In this document: one piece after another, positions 8,267 through 16,624 of the stretch | How positions within the stretch are numbered: the stretch's first letter is position 1 | How the letters are laid out: every line of letters begins with the position of its first letter | NCBI GenBank assembly: GCA_023393235.1 | Contig: JAEWMH010000190.1 | Coordinates: 1-64,000, forward strand | DNA: 64,000 nucleotides | Reading direction: 5' to 3' | DNA from: Bacillota bacterium | Lineage (GTDB): Bacteria; Bacillota; Bacilli; Paenibacillales; NBRC-103111 | Notes under the pieces: model-generated | What the model saw: only the letters and a program-made list of their open reading frames with translations | Databases searched by the model: none | Told to the model about the DNA's origin: nothing | Made by a program: the position numbers and the translations under genes

Positions 8267-10561
8267 CTAAACCAGTTCCAGCAGCCCCATCTCCAGGCAG
8301 GTTTCCAGGTCGAAGGTTTTTACCCCGGCGGTAAACCGGATGCTGATTTCCTTATGCGTCAGGGCGGAGATAGAGCCGCTGCCGAACACCCGGTGCTTGA
8401 CGGACTGCCCCTTCGCCAGGTCGGACCGCTGGCGGACGGCGTTGGGATTGGCGTCAGCCTGCCGGCGAGAAGCCCGCTGGGTGTTCACACCTTGCCGGGA
8501 CGCGGCAGTCTGTTTCTTTTGCTCTGCCATCTGTTTGCTCAGCCCCGCAGCCTGTTTATTCTGCCCTTCCGCCCGTTTGCTCTCTGCCCGCTGCTCCGGC
8601 GGATTGAGAATATTCCTCACATCGCTGATAAACCGGGATTCGGAGGTTTTTTCCCCGTCCCGCTCCTTGTAGGAGATCATCTGGAGGTTCACCCTGGCCC
8701 GGGTCATGCCCACATAAAACAGCCGGGCTGCCTCCTCCATCAAGGCCTGCTTCACATCCGGCGTCCCCCGGTCATCGTCCTTGGAGGGAATGACTCCCTC
8801 TACCAGATCGATCATGTACACATGCTCGAATTCCAGGCCTTTGGCGCTGTGGAAGGTGGAGAAGGTGACAGCATTTTGCCCCTTGCGCCGTTTGGATTTC
8901 TTCAGCTCCGCCTCCAGATGCTTCAGCCGCTCGTGGAACTGCACCATGGTCTCCAAACCCTCTGCAATCCCTTCCAGCGTGTTCAGAATCCCCAGCAGAT
9001 ACTCCTTGCGGAAGCCCAGCCGTTCGCACATCCGCTCGATGGCTTTTTCGTAACCCAGCTTCCCGCGGATGGTCTTGATGGCATCCAGAGGGGGAGTGCC
9101 GCGCATCTGTTCGAAGGTTTCCTTGCATTCCTGCAGAAGCTTCACCTGGTAATCCTGGATGGGCGCATACTGCTGAAGGTTATCGAACACGGACTCATTG
9201 TTGTCGATGCCTCTTACGGACTCCATCTGCTGGCGGGTAATGTACGCGTTCAGCTTCAGATGGATTTTTTCCAGAATATCCATCCGCTTGTCCGAAAAGG
9301 TTAACCGCATAAAATTCAATACATCCTCAACCATCCAATGGCTAAAAAAACGGACATCCGCATCCTTCATATAAAAAGGGATTCCCGCCCGGTCGAAGGC
9401 GTTCATGAGCGCAATGGAGGAGGAATTGTTCCGGTACAAAATCGCCGCCCCGCTTAGGTCCTCAATGCCTTTTATCTCCTGAACAAGATACTGGGTTTGG
9501 GATTCATAACGTGAAAAGCTCTTATGCTTAATCCTTCCGCGTGAAGGATTGTGGGTGAACATATTCTTGGCATAGCGGTTCTTATTACGCTTAATAAACG
9601 CATTCGCCACATGAACGATTCCCTTGGAGGAACGGTAATTCTGCTCCATATAGAGAATGGCCGCATTGGGGTAAACATCCCGGAACCGGAGGAGATAAGA
9701 GGGTTCGGCTCCGCGCCAGCTGTAGATGGACTGGTCGTCATCTGCCACGATGCACAGGTTCCCATGGACCCGGGCCAGCTTCTCGGCAATGGCATGCTGG
9801 ACCAGGGAGGTATCCTGGCCTTCGTCGATGAGAAGATAATCATAGCGCCGCTGGTATTTGCGCAGCAGTTCCCCGTCTTGCTCCAGCGCCGACTCCGCCC
9901 AGGTGAGCATATCGTCGAAATCCACCAGCAGACAGGAATGCCCGGACTGCTTAAACCGCTCGTACTCCTGCAGAACCTGCTCCGCCTGGGGCACATCGCA
10001 TTTAACGGACTTCCACTCCTCAGGCGGCAGCATCTTGTTCTTGATAAAGCTGATATAGGTGGTCAAATCCTCCAGCTGATCATCCGTTATCCGCTCGCGG
10101 GCAACGGAGCTGTAGAGGTCCCGAAGAAGGATTTTTTTATGGAGGGGCAGCTGGCCGTTCTCCTGAAGGGTCTCCTGCTCCTCCGGGGAGATGTCGCCCT
10201 CGATAATCTTGTAAGCGGTCTTCCTCTTCCAGAAATATTCCCGCATCACCTCGAAGGCGAGGCTGTGTATGGTGGAGAAATCCACGGCTGGCAGCTCCGG
10301 GAAAAAGCGGCTGAACCGCTCCTTCATATCCATTGCCGATGCTTTGCTGAAGGTGACCGCCTTAATCCGCGAAGGAGCCACCCCCTTCTCCTCTATTAAA
10401 AAGCCGGTCCGCATAATAATCGTTGTGGTTTTACCGGAGCCCGGCGTAGCCAACAGCAGCATAGGCCCGTCGGTTTGCACCGCAGCCTTTGCTTGCACCT
10501 CATTCAATTCCACACCAAGCTCCGCTTTTTTCCGCTGAAAAAATCCGGCTGTGTCTCTCAT
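8267..10561 (-). CDS. UvrD/PcrA-like SF1A DNA helicase
   Basis: 764 residues. Motifs of a 3'-5' superfamily 1 helicase are present in order: Q-motif ELNEVQAKA, Walker A ATPGSGKTTT, Ia AVTFSKAS, II LLIDEGQDTS, III IVADDDQSIYSWRGA, IV MEQNYRSS, V TFHSAKGLEFEHVYMIDL, VI FYVGMTRARVNL. After the helicase core a low-complexity Gln/Lys/Arg linker (~residues 655-720) leads to a ~45-residue C-terminal module (GQSVKHRVFGSGSISAL), like the tail of PcrA that binds RNA polymerase. It is shorter in the 2B region than classic PcrA and may be a second, accessory UvrD paralogue. An extended -10 promoter lies just upstream at 10600-10605. Confidence 0.9.
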   Translation of the reverse strand: MRDTAGFFQRKKAELGVELNEVQAKAAVQTDGPMLLLATPGSGKTTTIIMRTGFLIEEKGVAPSRIKAVTFSKASAMDMKERFSRFFPELPAVDFSTIHSLAFEVMREYFWKRKTAYKIIEGDISPEEQETLQENGQLPLHKKILLRDLYSSVARERITDDQLEDLTTYISFIKNKMLPPEEWKSVKCDVPQAEQVLQEYERFKQSGHSCLLVDFDDMLTWAESALEQDGELLRKYQRRYDYLLIDEGQDTSLVQHAIAEKLARVHGNLCIVADDDQSIYSWRGAEPSYLLRFRDVYPNAAILYMEQNYRSSKGIVHVANAFIKRNKNRYAKNMFTHNPSRGRIKHKSFSRYESQTQYLVQEIKGIEDLSGAAILYRNNSSSIALMNAFDRAGIPFYMKDADVRFFSHWMVEDVLNFMRLTFSDKRMDILEKIHLKLNAYITRQQMESVRGIDNNESVFDNLQQYAPIQDYQVKLLQECKETFEQMRGTPPLDAIKTIRGKLGYEKAIERMCERLGFRKEYLLGILNTLEGIAEGLETMVQFHERLKHLEAELKKSKRRKGQNAVTFSTFHSAKGLEFEHVYMIDLVEGVIPSKDDDRGTPDVKQALMEEAARLFYVGMTRARVNLQMISYKERDGEKTSESRFISDVRNILNPPEQRAESKRAEGQNKQAAGLSKQMAEQKKQTAASRQGVNTQRASRRQADANPNAVRQRSDLAKGQSVKHRVFGSGSISALTHKEISIRFTAGVKTFDLETCLEMGLLELV

Positions 10562-10599
10562 ACTCTTCCGTTCCTTTCTTTCGCTAAACCCCTACTGGC

Positions 10600-10605
10600 A
10601 TTATA
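10600..10605 (-). promoter_or_regulatory. -10 region of the helicase promoter
   Basis: On the minus strand TATAAT preceded by ATGG, about 39 bp before the helicase start codon. The -35 position falls in the T-run of the preceding terminator and is a poor match. Confidence 0.5.
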
Positions 10606-10623
10606 CCATGCTGTGCAAGAGCA

Positions 10624-10665
10624 GAAAAAACCGGGCGGACATCAGAGTACCTGACATCCATCCGG
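10624..10665 (-). terminator. Terminator of the SDR gene
   Basis: On the minus strand a ~15-bp stem with several G-U pairs (CCGGATGGATGTCAG / CTGATGTCCGCCCGG) is followed by six T. It lies ~48 bp after the SDR stop codon. Confidence 0.6.
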
Positions 10666-10712
10666 CTGAAACGGAAAAGCTGCCGCGAAGTGAGCGGGTT
10701 TTCAGACACGTC

Positions 10713-11507
10713 CTAGAATATCGTAGGCACCATTCCCCCGTCCATCCGGATGGGAGAGCCTCTGAACGCAGACGCATGGGGGCTGCAAAGGAATACAGCT
10801 AATCTGCCGATTTCCGCAGGGCGGATAAACCGCTGAATCTCCGATTGGGGCAGGCTGGAGGTCATAAATGCCGTTTCTTTTTCGGAAAAGGTCAACTCTT
10901 CGTTAGCATACAATCCTTCAATAATTTGCTCCACCTGCTCCGACAGCGTAGGTCCAGGCATAATGGTGTTAACCGTCACTTCCGTACCCCGGGTTAAACC
11001 CGACAAGCTTTTGGACAGGGACAGCAGCGCCGATTTGGTCATGGCATATTGCGGCATTTGACCGGAGGGCATAACCGCCTCTTCGCTGGCGATGAACAGC
11101 AAACGGCCGAACTGATTATCTATCATCTTGGGCAGATAGAATCGGGACAGGCCATGGGCAGCAAAAACGTTGGTGCGAAAGTATCTCTCCAGCACCGCAT
11201 CATCCACATCCTCATGCTTCATAAGCTCGTAGATGCCCATATTGTTCACCAGAATATCCACCTGGGGGAACTTCCGGAACAGCGCTTCCCGCTGACCAAT
11301 GTCCACCAAATCCGCTGCGGCATTCTGCGGGCTGGTATCGGGGAAAGTAGATTTCAGCTCCTTCACCGTGCGCTTCGCTTCCTCCTCGCTGCGGCCGTTC
11401 ACATATACATGCACACCTTCTTTGGCAAGCTCAAAGGCGATGGCCTTTCCGATCCCTTTGGTTGAACCGGTAACTAGAGCTGTTTTGTTGCGTAATCCCA
11501 TATCCAT
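10713..11507 (-). CDS. SDR family oxidoreductase
   Basis: 264 residues, the usual length of classical short-chain dehydrogenases. The NAD(P)-binding motif is TGSTKGIG (~residue 14); NNMGIY replaces the common NNAG; the active site has S (LLFIASEEA) and YAMTK (Y and K four apart). The C-terminus SAFRGSPIRMDGGMVPTIF matches SDR ends. The basic residue in VNGRSEEE after beta2 hints at NADP(H), which is inference. Start at 11507 is supported by GGAGA nine bases upstream. It stands alone with its own terminator. Substrate unknown. Confidence 0.9.
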   Translation of the reverse strand: MDMGLRNKTALVTGSTKGIGKAIAFELAKEGVHVYVNGRSEEEAKRTVKELKSTFPDTSPQNAAADLVDIGQREALFRKFPQVDILVNNMGIYELMKHEDVDDAVLERYFRTNVFAAHGLSRFYLPKMIDNQFGRLLFIASEEAVMPSGQMPQYAMTKSALLSLSKSLSGLTRGTEVTVNTIMPGPTLSEQVEQIIEGLYANEELTFSEKETAFMTSSLPQSEIQRFIRPAEIGRLAVFLCSPHASAFRGSPIRMDGGMVPTIF

Positions 11508-11633
11508 GCTGGATGTCTCCCTTCCAAAGCAGTTTGTTCAATGGATCGGGATTATCTTACCTTGTAGGGACGGTTGAAGTAACTAGCAGGCAACGCCAAC
11601 ATTCTAGCTTCACACGCCAAACTTCCGTTTCCT

Positions 11634-12629
11634 TTATATGGGGTCCGCCCCAGTGTGCAGCAAGCGCCAATTGGAGGGGGTATCGCCTTCCCAGGACCGG
11701 AACGCACGGTAGAAGGAGTTCTGGTCTTCGTAACCGATAAGGAAGGCTACCTCCTTCAGGTCCAGTGACGGGTCCGTTAAGTAAGCCCGGGCCAGCTCAT
11801 GCCTGGCTTCGGATAAAAGAAGCTTGAAGCTGGTGTTTTCCCCGGCCAGCTGGCGCTGTAGAGTACGGGCACTTACCCCCAGTTCTCTGGCAACTGCCTG
11901 CACATCCGGGACCCCGGCGGTAAGGCTGCTTTTTAGAATCCATTTCACGGCTTCGGTTATGGAGCGGGGCTGCTGTTCATCTAACGAATGCTCCACAGCG
12001 GGAGTCAGAATTTCCAGCAATTCTTCATTGTATGAAAGAAAAGACCGGTCCAGGTCCCTGCGGTGCAGCACCAGACGGTTATGAGCCGCACCAGTCCGAA
12101 CCGGACACCCGAAATATGCCTCCAGTGCCTGCACATCTCCCATCGCCTGGGCAAATTCCACCCGCCGCGCGGTAAGCGGCTGTCCTGTTCCCCGGCGGCC
12201 CAGCTCCAGCAGGAATGCCAGTGTGATGCCAGTGAGCACCGGTGGTCCAGCGTCACCGGGAGTTGACCAGGCCAATTCAATGATGCAGGAATCCCCTTCC
12301 TCGGTGATCCGCAGGCTTTCGGGAGGACACATCTGTTTATAACGGACCATCCGGATTAGCGCATCACGGTAGCTGCGGGCATGATAGGTTGCCAGGACGG
12401 AGGGAGGATATTGGGCAGTTTCAAATGCAGCCGCCAGCCGGATGACGGCATGTGCCGTATCTCCGGTTATATCGGCATAGGCCTGCCACACGGCATAATA
12501 TTGGGCTGCATTCAGGACCTGCTGTGTCGCAACGCTAAGCGGCAGCCCCGCTTTAAGGGCTATTTCGTCTGCAGCCATGCCCAATTGGCCCAAGCCAGCC
12601 CAGAAGCCCGGAGGCATTTTGATATTCAT
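11634..12629 (-). CDS. AraC family regulator with arabinose_bd-type N-terminal domain
   Basis: 331 residues from the ATG at 12629. Residues ~1-200 resemble the N-terminal domain of the OruR/ArgR-like AraC subgroup (LPLSVATQQVLNAAQYYAVWQAYADITGD). The C-terminal ~100 residues are the double HTH: VQAVARELGVSARTLQRQLAGEN, then LKEVAFLIGYEDQNSFYRAFRSWEGDTPSNWR. The start codon overlaps the stop of the DUF4386-like gene by one base (TGATG), so the two are coupled. This AraC subgroup usually activates nearby catabolic or stress genes; here the neighbours are the membrane protein and the SDR gene. An in-frame extension further upstream lies inside the membrane-protein gene and is not used. Confidence 0.88.
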   Translation of the reverse strand: MNIKMPPGFWAGLGQLGMAADEIALKAGLPLSVATQQVLNAAQYYAVWQAYADITGDTAHAVIRLAAAFETAQYPPSVLATYHARSYRDALIRMVRYKQMCPPESLRITEEGDSCIIELAWSTPGDAGPPVLTGITLAFLLELGRRGTGQPLTARRVEFAQAMGDVQALEAYFGCPVRTGAAHNRLVLHRRDLDRSFLSYNEELLEILTPAVEHSLDEQQPRSITEAVKWILKSSLTAGVPDVQAVARELGVSARTLQRQLAGENTSFKLLLSEARHELARAYLTDPSLDLKEVAFLIGYEDQNSFYRAFRSWEGDTPSNWRLLHTGADPI

Positions 12630-13270
12630 CACACGTTCCCAACCTTCCTGTCCAGCAATCGAATCCCCAGCAGCACCATCCAGGCGGTGAAAACAAGCTG
12701 TATCACCAATACCGCCCCATTCCCCATCAGCCACGGATAAGCGCCAGCAAAGGCTAACACTCCCGTCAAAAATCCCAGATAAGCCGCAGGTTTTCCTATT
12801 GTGCTTTTCCGGACGGCAAAGGATAAGAGAATGATGGCTAGGCCAAACAAGATAAAGGCTAAGTGCAGTCCACCATAGTACAGGCTCAGGACCAGCCTAT
12901 AGCTTTCGGGAGACAGTGCAAGATCATAAACGGGATAGACCAGCCGGCCCAACACCACAACCAGGATCATATAAACAGGGACATTTAGAGCCAATAAGCC
13001 ACAGCCCAATAAGGCTTTGATCAGATCCGTCTTCGCCAGCACCCGGTATATCGCAACAACAGCGGGAATCAGCAGCAGCGCGGCAAACACCAACAATTCA
13101 TCCGCCATAGAAAGCTGGAGCTTCCATTCCGCCAGCCAGGCCAAAAGCTCCCCGTCCAGTGCCGGGGGATGGGGTACGGGCAAAAGAAACAGCTGCTGCG
13201 CCAAAAATAGAATCCCGGAGAGGATGCAGCATATCCCTCCAAATTGAATAACGCCCATCTTTGAATTCAT
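12629..13270 (-). CDS. DUF4386-like membrane protein
   Basis: 213 residues from the ATG at 13270, which has GAGGGG ten bases upstream. About six membrane helices are visible (GGICCILSGILFLAQQLF; ELLVFAALLLIPAVVAIYRV; GLLALNVPVYMILVVVLG; GGLHLAFILFGLAIILLSFA; AAYLGFLTGVLAFAGAYPWL; AVLVIQLVFTAWMVLLGIRL). The pattern fits the DUF4386 family of unknown function. It is translationally coupled to the AraC regulator downstream, suggesting that the regulator and membrane protein act together. No catalytic residues are evident. Confidence 0.75.
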   Translation of the reverse strand: MNSKMGVIQFGGICCILSGILFLAQQLFLLPVPHPPALDGELLAWLAEWKLQLSMADELLVFAALLLIPAVVAIYRVLAKTDLIKALLGCGLLALNVPVYMILVVVLGRLVYPVYDLALSPESYRLVLSLYYGGLHLAFILFGLAIILLSFAVRKSTIGKPAAYLGFLTGVLAFAGAYPWLMGNGAVLVIQLVFTAWMVLLGIRLLDRKVGNV

Positions 13271-13341
13271 GTATGCGGTACCCCTCTCATTCCGGGTTTT
13301 TCCGGACAATGTTGATCCCAGACAATTTTACCACATGCAAG

Positions 13342-13374
13342 AAAAAACTCCCTCATCTATTGATGAGAGAGGGA
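13342..13374 (-). terminator. Orphan minus-strand terminator-like hairpin
   Basis: On the minus strand an imperfect stem (CCCTC-TC-TCATC pairing with GATGAGGGAG, 4-nt loop) is followed by six T. No minus-strand gene ends here; it lies upstream of the DUF4386-like gene. It may be left from a lost gene or act in that gene's leader. Confidence 0.45.
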
Positions 13375-13390
13375 AAGCATCCCTTATGAA

Positions 13391-13627
13391 GTGGAAATCT
13401 CGGCGGAAGCCAAGGATTTGTTCTATAAGGAGCATTCCCCTTCCATGACGCTGGAGGAGGGGGAGCCCCCGGTGATCAGAGGCTTCTACAACCCGGGTGA
13501 AGAGGCTTTTACCGCTGCTTATTTCACCCGGTTCGGCACGCATGTCCTGTCAGTCAAACCGGACCCGCTCCAGCAGTTGATCCGGGATCACCTGAACTGC
13601 CTGCTGCAGCATTATCAGAGCCTATAA
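13391..13627 (+). pseudogene. Remnant resembling the C-terminal WCX part of a WYL-domain regulator
   Basis: A 78-codon stretch with neighbour-like codon use but no convincing start: the frame is open from 13367 without ATG, and GTG at 13391 lacks a good RBS. The sequence (GFYNPGEEAFTAAYFTRFGTHVLSV, then a helix ending LLQHYQSL) resembles the WCX tail of YafY/WYL-type HTH regulators, where a '..FG..V.V..P..L...I...L..L..HY' pattern is common. HTH and WYL domains are missing. I take it as a 5'-truncated remnant. It could instead be a small real gene; the family call is tentative. Confidence 0.4.
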
Positions 13628-13687
13628 TCCTGTATAAAAAGAAAGCCGGGAGGCAGGCTAGGTTCAATATGTAAAGGAGGGATTCAC

Positions 13688-14542
13688 TTGTATTACTACA
13701 AAGAGGAATTGATCAATGTCATCAAGCCGGACCACCCGGACCCGGCGGCGGCCAAGGTGCTGCAGGAGACACTGGGCGGACAGTTCGGCGAGATGCGCAC
13801 CATGATGCAGTATTTCTTCCAGAGCTCCAACTTCCGCGGCAAGGATAAGCAGTACCGCGACCTGCTGCGCGGCGTGTTCCTGGAGGAAATCGCCCATGTG
13901 GAGCTGGTGCAGAATACGATCAACCAGCTGTTGAACGGTGCAGGGCTGCCCCAGGCCGGCAATGCTGGAGCGGATCAAGCGCCGCTGGACGAGGCCATCA
14001 AACATGCCAATCCCCACCATTTTATTATGGGGGCCCAAAGCTCCCTTCCTGTGGATGCGGGAGGAAACCCTTGGAATGGTTCGTGGGTATACAGCCACGG
14101 CAATCTCATCAGTGACATGTTGAACAATGTGGTTCTGGAGTCTACCGGTGTGCTGCAAAAAACCCGCATTTATGAAATGAGCTCCAATCAAACCATGCGG
14201 GAAACCCTGGGTTTCCTGATTGTCCGGGATAATGCCCACCAGAACGCATTCGCCAAGGCTCTGGAAACGCTGGGTGTAGAATGGGGCAAAATCTTCCCGG
14301 TGCCTAATTATGATATCAACAAATATCCCGAATGCCGCAAGTATGTGGAGATGGGTTTCCATAATGTCCAATTCAACTTCCGGTTGGATCAAACCCGGAT
14401 CGCTGAAATTTTCCAAGGGAAAACCCCCAGCCGCAATAATGGACAGCTGTCCGTAGTTCCACCGCCGCAAGGCTTCCCGGTTCTGGAGCTGCCGGACATG
14501 CCCAATGAGCATAGTCCCGGATTGCAGGATATGTACGTATAA
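13688..14542 (+). CDS. Manganese catalase (spore-coat CotJC/YdbD/YjqC family)
   Basis: 284 residues, the length of non-heme Mn catalases and longer than CotJC (~190). It should disproportionate H2O2 using a di-manganese centre in a four-helix bundle. Likely ligands are E35 (GEMRTMMQYFFQ), E67 and H70 (LEEIAHVELV), E151 (NVVLESTG) and H184 (RDNAHQNAF). The TTG at 13688 is the start: AAGGAGGG lies seven bases upstream and family proteins start at this point (MYYYKEEL). In bacilli such proteins are often spore associated; that applies here only by analogy. It stands alone and ends in a strong terminator. Confidence 0.92.
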   Translation: MYYYKEELINVIKPDHPDPAAAKVLQETLGGQFGEMRTMMQYFFQSSNFRGKDKQYRDLLRGVFLEEIAHVELVQNTINQLLNGAGLPQAGNAGADQAPLDEAIKHANPHHFIMGAQSSLPVDAGGNPWNGSWVYSHGNLISDMLNNVVLESTGVLQKTRIYEMSSNQTMRETLGFLIVRDNAHQNAFAKALETLGVEWGKIFPVPNYDINKYPECRKYVEMGFHNVQFNFRLDQTRIAEIFQGKTPSRNNGQLSVVPPPQGFPVLELPDMPNEHSPGLQDMYV

Positions 14543-14559
14543 AGGCCCGCAAATGAATA

Positions 14560-14597
14560 AAAGTCAGCTCCCGGTTGTGACGGGGCTGACTTTTTTT
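14560..14597. terminator. Terminator after the Mn catalase gene
   Basis: Stem AAAGTCAGC-TCCCG / CGGGGCTGACTTT with a 7-nt loop, followed by seven T on the plus strand. The T-rich opposite flank also suits the Gln-rich gene that ends on the other strand at 14610. Confidence 0.8.
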
Positions 14598-14609
14598 AAG
14601 GTGTGAGGA

Positions 14610-14951
14610 CTAGTTTCTGTAGGCTTGCTGGTTTTGTTGATTGTAATAGGATTGTTGTTGGCCCCCGGTAAACATAACGTTATTGGCACTGTAGAGGGAC
14701 TGCTCCAGGCTTTGGCAAACCTGCAGAACCTGCTGCAGCTGCTGCATGGCGGTTTGATGGCCTTGCAGAGCGGTTTGGATGATTTGGGCAGCTTGCTGCT
14801 CCCGTTGGGCCAACTGCTCCAATTGCATGGCATTTTGATGCTCCTGCTGCAGAAGCTGCTGATACTTTTGGGAAGCCTGTTGGGTTTGGTTCATCAGCTG
14901 ATGGACCACCTGCTCGCATTGGCGGATTTGATTGGAAATGTCCATATTCAT
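14610..14951 (-). CDS. Small glutamine-rich coiled-coil protein, unknown function
   Basis: 113 residues from the ATG at 14951, chosen because AAGGAGG precedes it by 9 bp. No signal peptide or membrane helix. Residues ~5-90 are almost all helical heptads rich in Gln (NQTQQASQKYQQLLQQEH; LAQREQQAAQIIQTALQG), and the tail is Gln/Tyr/Asn rich (GGQQQSYYNQQNQQAYRN). This composition recalls small spore-coat or spore-associated proteins of bacilli, and the convergent Mn catalase belongs to a coat-related family; the link is only inferred. No domain family recognised. Confidence 0.7.
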   Translation of the reverse strand: MNMDISNQIRQCEQVVHQLMNQTQQASQKYQQLLQQEHQNAMQLEQLAQREQQAAQIIQTALQGHQTAMQQLQQVLQVCQSLEQSLYSANNVMFTGGQQQSYYNQQNQQAYRN

Positions 14952-15047
14952 TCGGTAATTCCTCCTTGTGGGATATTTTGACCCAAGGAGTAGAATGCTC
15001 AACAATTCACAATCTATACCCGCTTTACGAGCCGGAGCCGCCGCCTG

Positions 15048-15500
15048 CTATTGACCCGGATCCAGCCTGCCGCATAAAGCCGCGATCCGGTTATGCCGGG
15101 TCTCTTCTTTTTTGGCCAGCTCGATGAATTGGATCTGCTCGCGCTTTAAGTATTCCGGTTGGTTCAAGAAGGCCTCCAGCACCTGACGGCTCTCCAAACC
15201 CTCCTCGATATAAGCCGGTAAAACCACCACACGGATTTCCTTATTTTCCTTCAAGACCACATGGACGGAATCCCCGAGCTCCTTGCCCACAGCCCGCCGG
15301 ATCATTTCGTTATAAACAAAATAATGCCCGTTTTTGGAGGGAAGCAGGGTATGCTCGAACGTATGGCCGTCAACCGTTACATGGACAGGCACCTTCCCGT
15401 TGGTGCCGAAGGTGTCTCCGGCGGGATGCGGAAAGTAGACCACCTTCCACTTCATTTTCCCCTCCAGCATGTGGATTCCGCTGTCAAACTCATACACCAT
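15048..15500 (-). CDS. DUF1905/YdeI-like protein
   Basis: 150 residues. The first ~90 residues form a beta domain typical of DUF1905 (MKWKVVYFPHPAGDTFGTNGKVPVHVTVDG; LPSKNGHYFVYNEMIRRAVG). The C-terminal ~50 residues (EGLESRQVLEAFLNQPEY; RHNRIAALCGRL) resemble the YdeI/OmpD-associated helical domain that often follows it. Function is not established for the family. GGGGGAAG stands seven bases before the ATG at 15500. Between this gene and the phosphatase gene lies a four-unit repeat element. Confidence 0.8.
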   Translation of the reverse strand: MVYEFDSGIHMLEGKMKWKVVYFPHPAGDTFGTNGKVPVHVTVDGHTFEHTLLPSKNGHYFVYNEMIRRAVGKELGDSVHVVLKENKEIRVVVLPAYIEEGLESRQVLEAFLNQPEYLKREQIQFIELAKKEETRHNRIAALCGRLDPGQ

Positions 15501-15616
15501 CGCGCTTCCCCCTTGGGATTCTCATGATACCCCTGCAAATTCCATGAAGAATATGTAATTACATCCTATTTTACACTATTGTAAATAAGTTGAGAAGATC
15601 GCTCCTTCCACCCAAA

Positions 15617-15793
15617 ATGCAAAAGTGCAGTTAATTCTGGTATTAGCCGCTTAACCTGGGGCTCCAAATGAAAAAGTGCATTTATTTCACGCAAATCCCC
15701 TCTGTTTGGCAGCTTCAGCGAAAAATAGATGCACTTTTGCAGGATAGGGGCTCCAAAGGGAGCTCGTGGTCAAAAATAACTGCACTTTTGCAG
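15617..15793. repeat. Four-unit inverted intergenic element, GCAAAAGTGCA family, copy 1
   Basis: Two direct units begin at 15617 and 15668 (ATGCAAAAGTGCAGTTAATT; ATGAAAAAGTGCATTTATTT). Two inverted units end at 15742 and 15793 (both reading ...GCACTTTTGCAG). The pair period is 51 bp on both sides, and the first base of unit 2 to the last base of unit 3 spans 75 bp. Tails facing the centre read TTATTT or CTATTT. It lies in the tandem gap 15501-15883, between two minus-strand genes. No coding sequence is seen there. Confidence 0.8.
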
Positions 15794-15883
15794 AATGGCA
15801 CCGCCTGCCCCCCTACCTCAGCGCCATGAACAGGCTTAAACCTTGCCGCCTGCCCGGTCCTGATCGCCGTAGAACCAAGCACC

Positions 15884-16579
15884 TCAAAAACGGCCAATGG
15901 TACGGGTTTCTATCCTTCCCTTGGACGGCAGATAGACGTGATAGATCATCTGCTCCAGCTCCACGAGACAAAGCCCCCGTGCCTCGATAATGGGATAGGT
16001 GTTGGACCCCAAATCACAGTTCAAGCGCACTCCATCAAAATAAATCCGTTCCACCGGTGTATGCCCATGCACCACAGGCCGCTGCCCCGTCAGGGCAAAC
16101 AGCTCCTCACGTGGTATGCCGTAAAACTCGGACTCGGGCATCCATAGGATATCCCGCCCTTGCTGGAGTAAGGATTCGCCGGGATTCAGGCCGGCATGTG
16201 TGAAAATGTAGGATTCAGTTTCATAAACCACCGGCAGATTATTCATCCATTGCAAAAGCCCGTTTATTTGCTCCTTAGAAAATGCTTTCTCCCAATCCCT
16301 TAACGTTTCCCGTCCTCCATGCTGCAGCCACAGCTTATCCCCATTCCAGTAATAAGCCAAAGCCATCTCTTCGTGATTACCGAGAAGCGCAATGACATGC
16401 TCAGGGAAAGCTTCCGTTAATTCTTGGATTCTGCGGATTACCTTGGCATTTCCGCTTCCCCGGTCAATCATATCACCGCCGAAAATAAGTAAATCCCGGT
16501 TGAAGTCTACTTGGGCATGCTCCAATAAACACTCCAGCCCCACATCGTCTCCATGAATATCCGTGATAAAAAATGTCAA
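15884..16579 (-). CDS. PPP-family metallophosphoesterase (PrpE/ApaH/bis5-nucleosyl-tetraphosphatase-like)
   Basis: 231 residues. The metal-binding motifs of the phosphoprotein-phosphatase family are complete: DIHGD (~residue 7), GGDMIDRG (~34), GNHEEM (~67), THAGLN and VHGHTPV. It should be a cytoplasmic Mn/Fe-dependent phosphatase acting on phosphoserine/threonine or on dinucleoside polyphosphates; the family does not decide between them. The start at 16579 (MTFFITDIHGD) places the first motif near the N-terminus as usual. It is 45 bp from the hybrid kinase gene on the same strand and could share its transcript. Confidence 0.88.
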   Translation of the reverse strand: MTFFITDIHGDDVGLECLLEHAQVDFNRDLLIFGGDMIDRGSGNAKVIRRIQELTEAFPEHVIALLGNHEEMALAYYWNGDKLWLQHGGRETLRDWEKAFSKEQINGLLQWMNNLPVVYETESYIFTHAGLNPGESLLQQGRDILWMPESEFYGIPREELFALTGQRPVVHGHTPVERIYFDGVRLNCDLGSNTYPIIEARGLCLVELEQMIYHVYLPSKGRIETRTIGRF

Positions 16580-16624
16580 CGTCCCGCCTCCCGATGAGTA
16601 TGGTATGAAGCGACCAAGGTAGCG

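Noticed and set aside
8354..9304. Plus-strand frame of 316 codons over the UvrD-type helicase
   Set aside because: No domain, no RBS, and opposite conserved helicase motifs.
13664..14512. Minus-strand frame of 282 codons over the Mn catalase
   Set aside because: The plus strand has the catalase ligand motifs and a perfect RBS.
15617..15793. Short repeats that could be taken for a CRISPR array
   Set aside because: Only four units, two of them inverted, with unequal gaps and no cas genes; the same design recurs at four other places.
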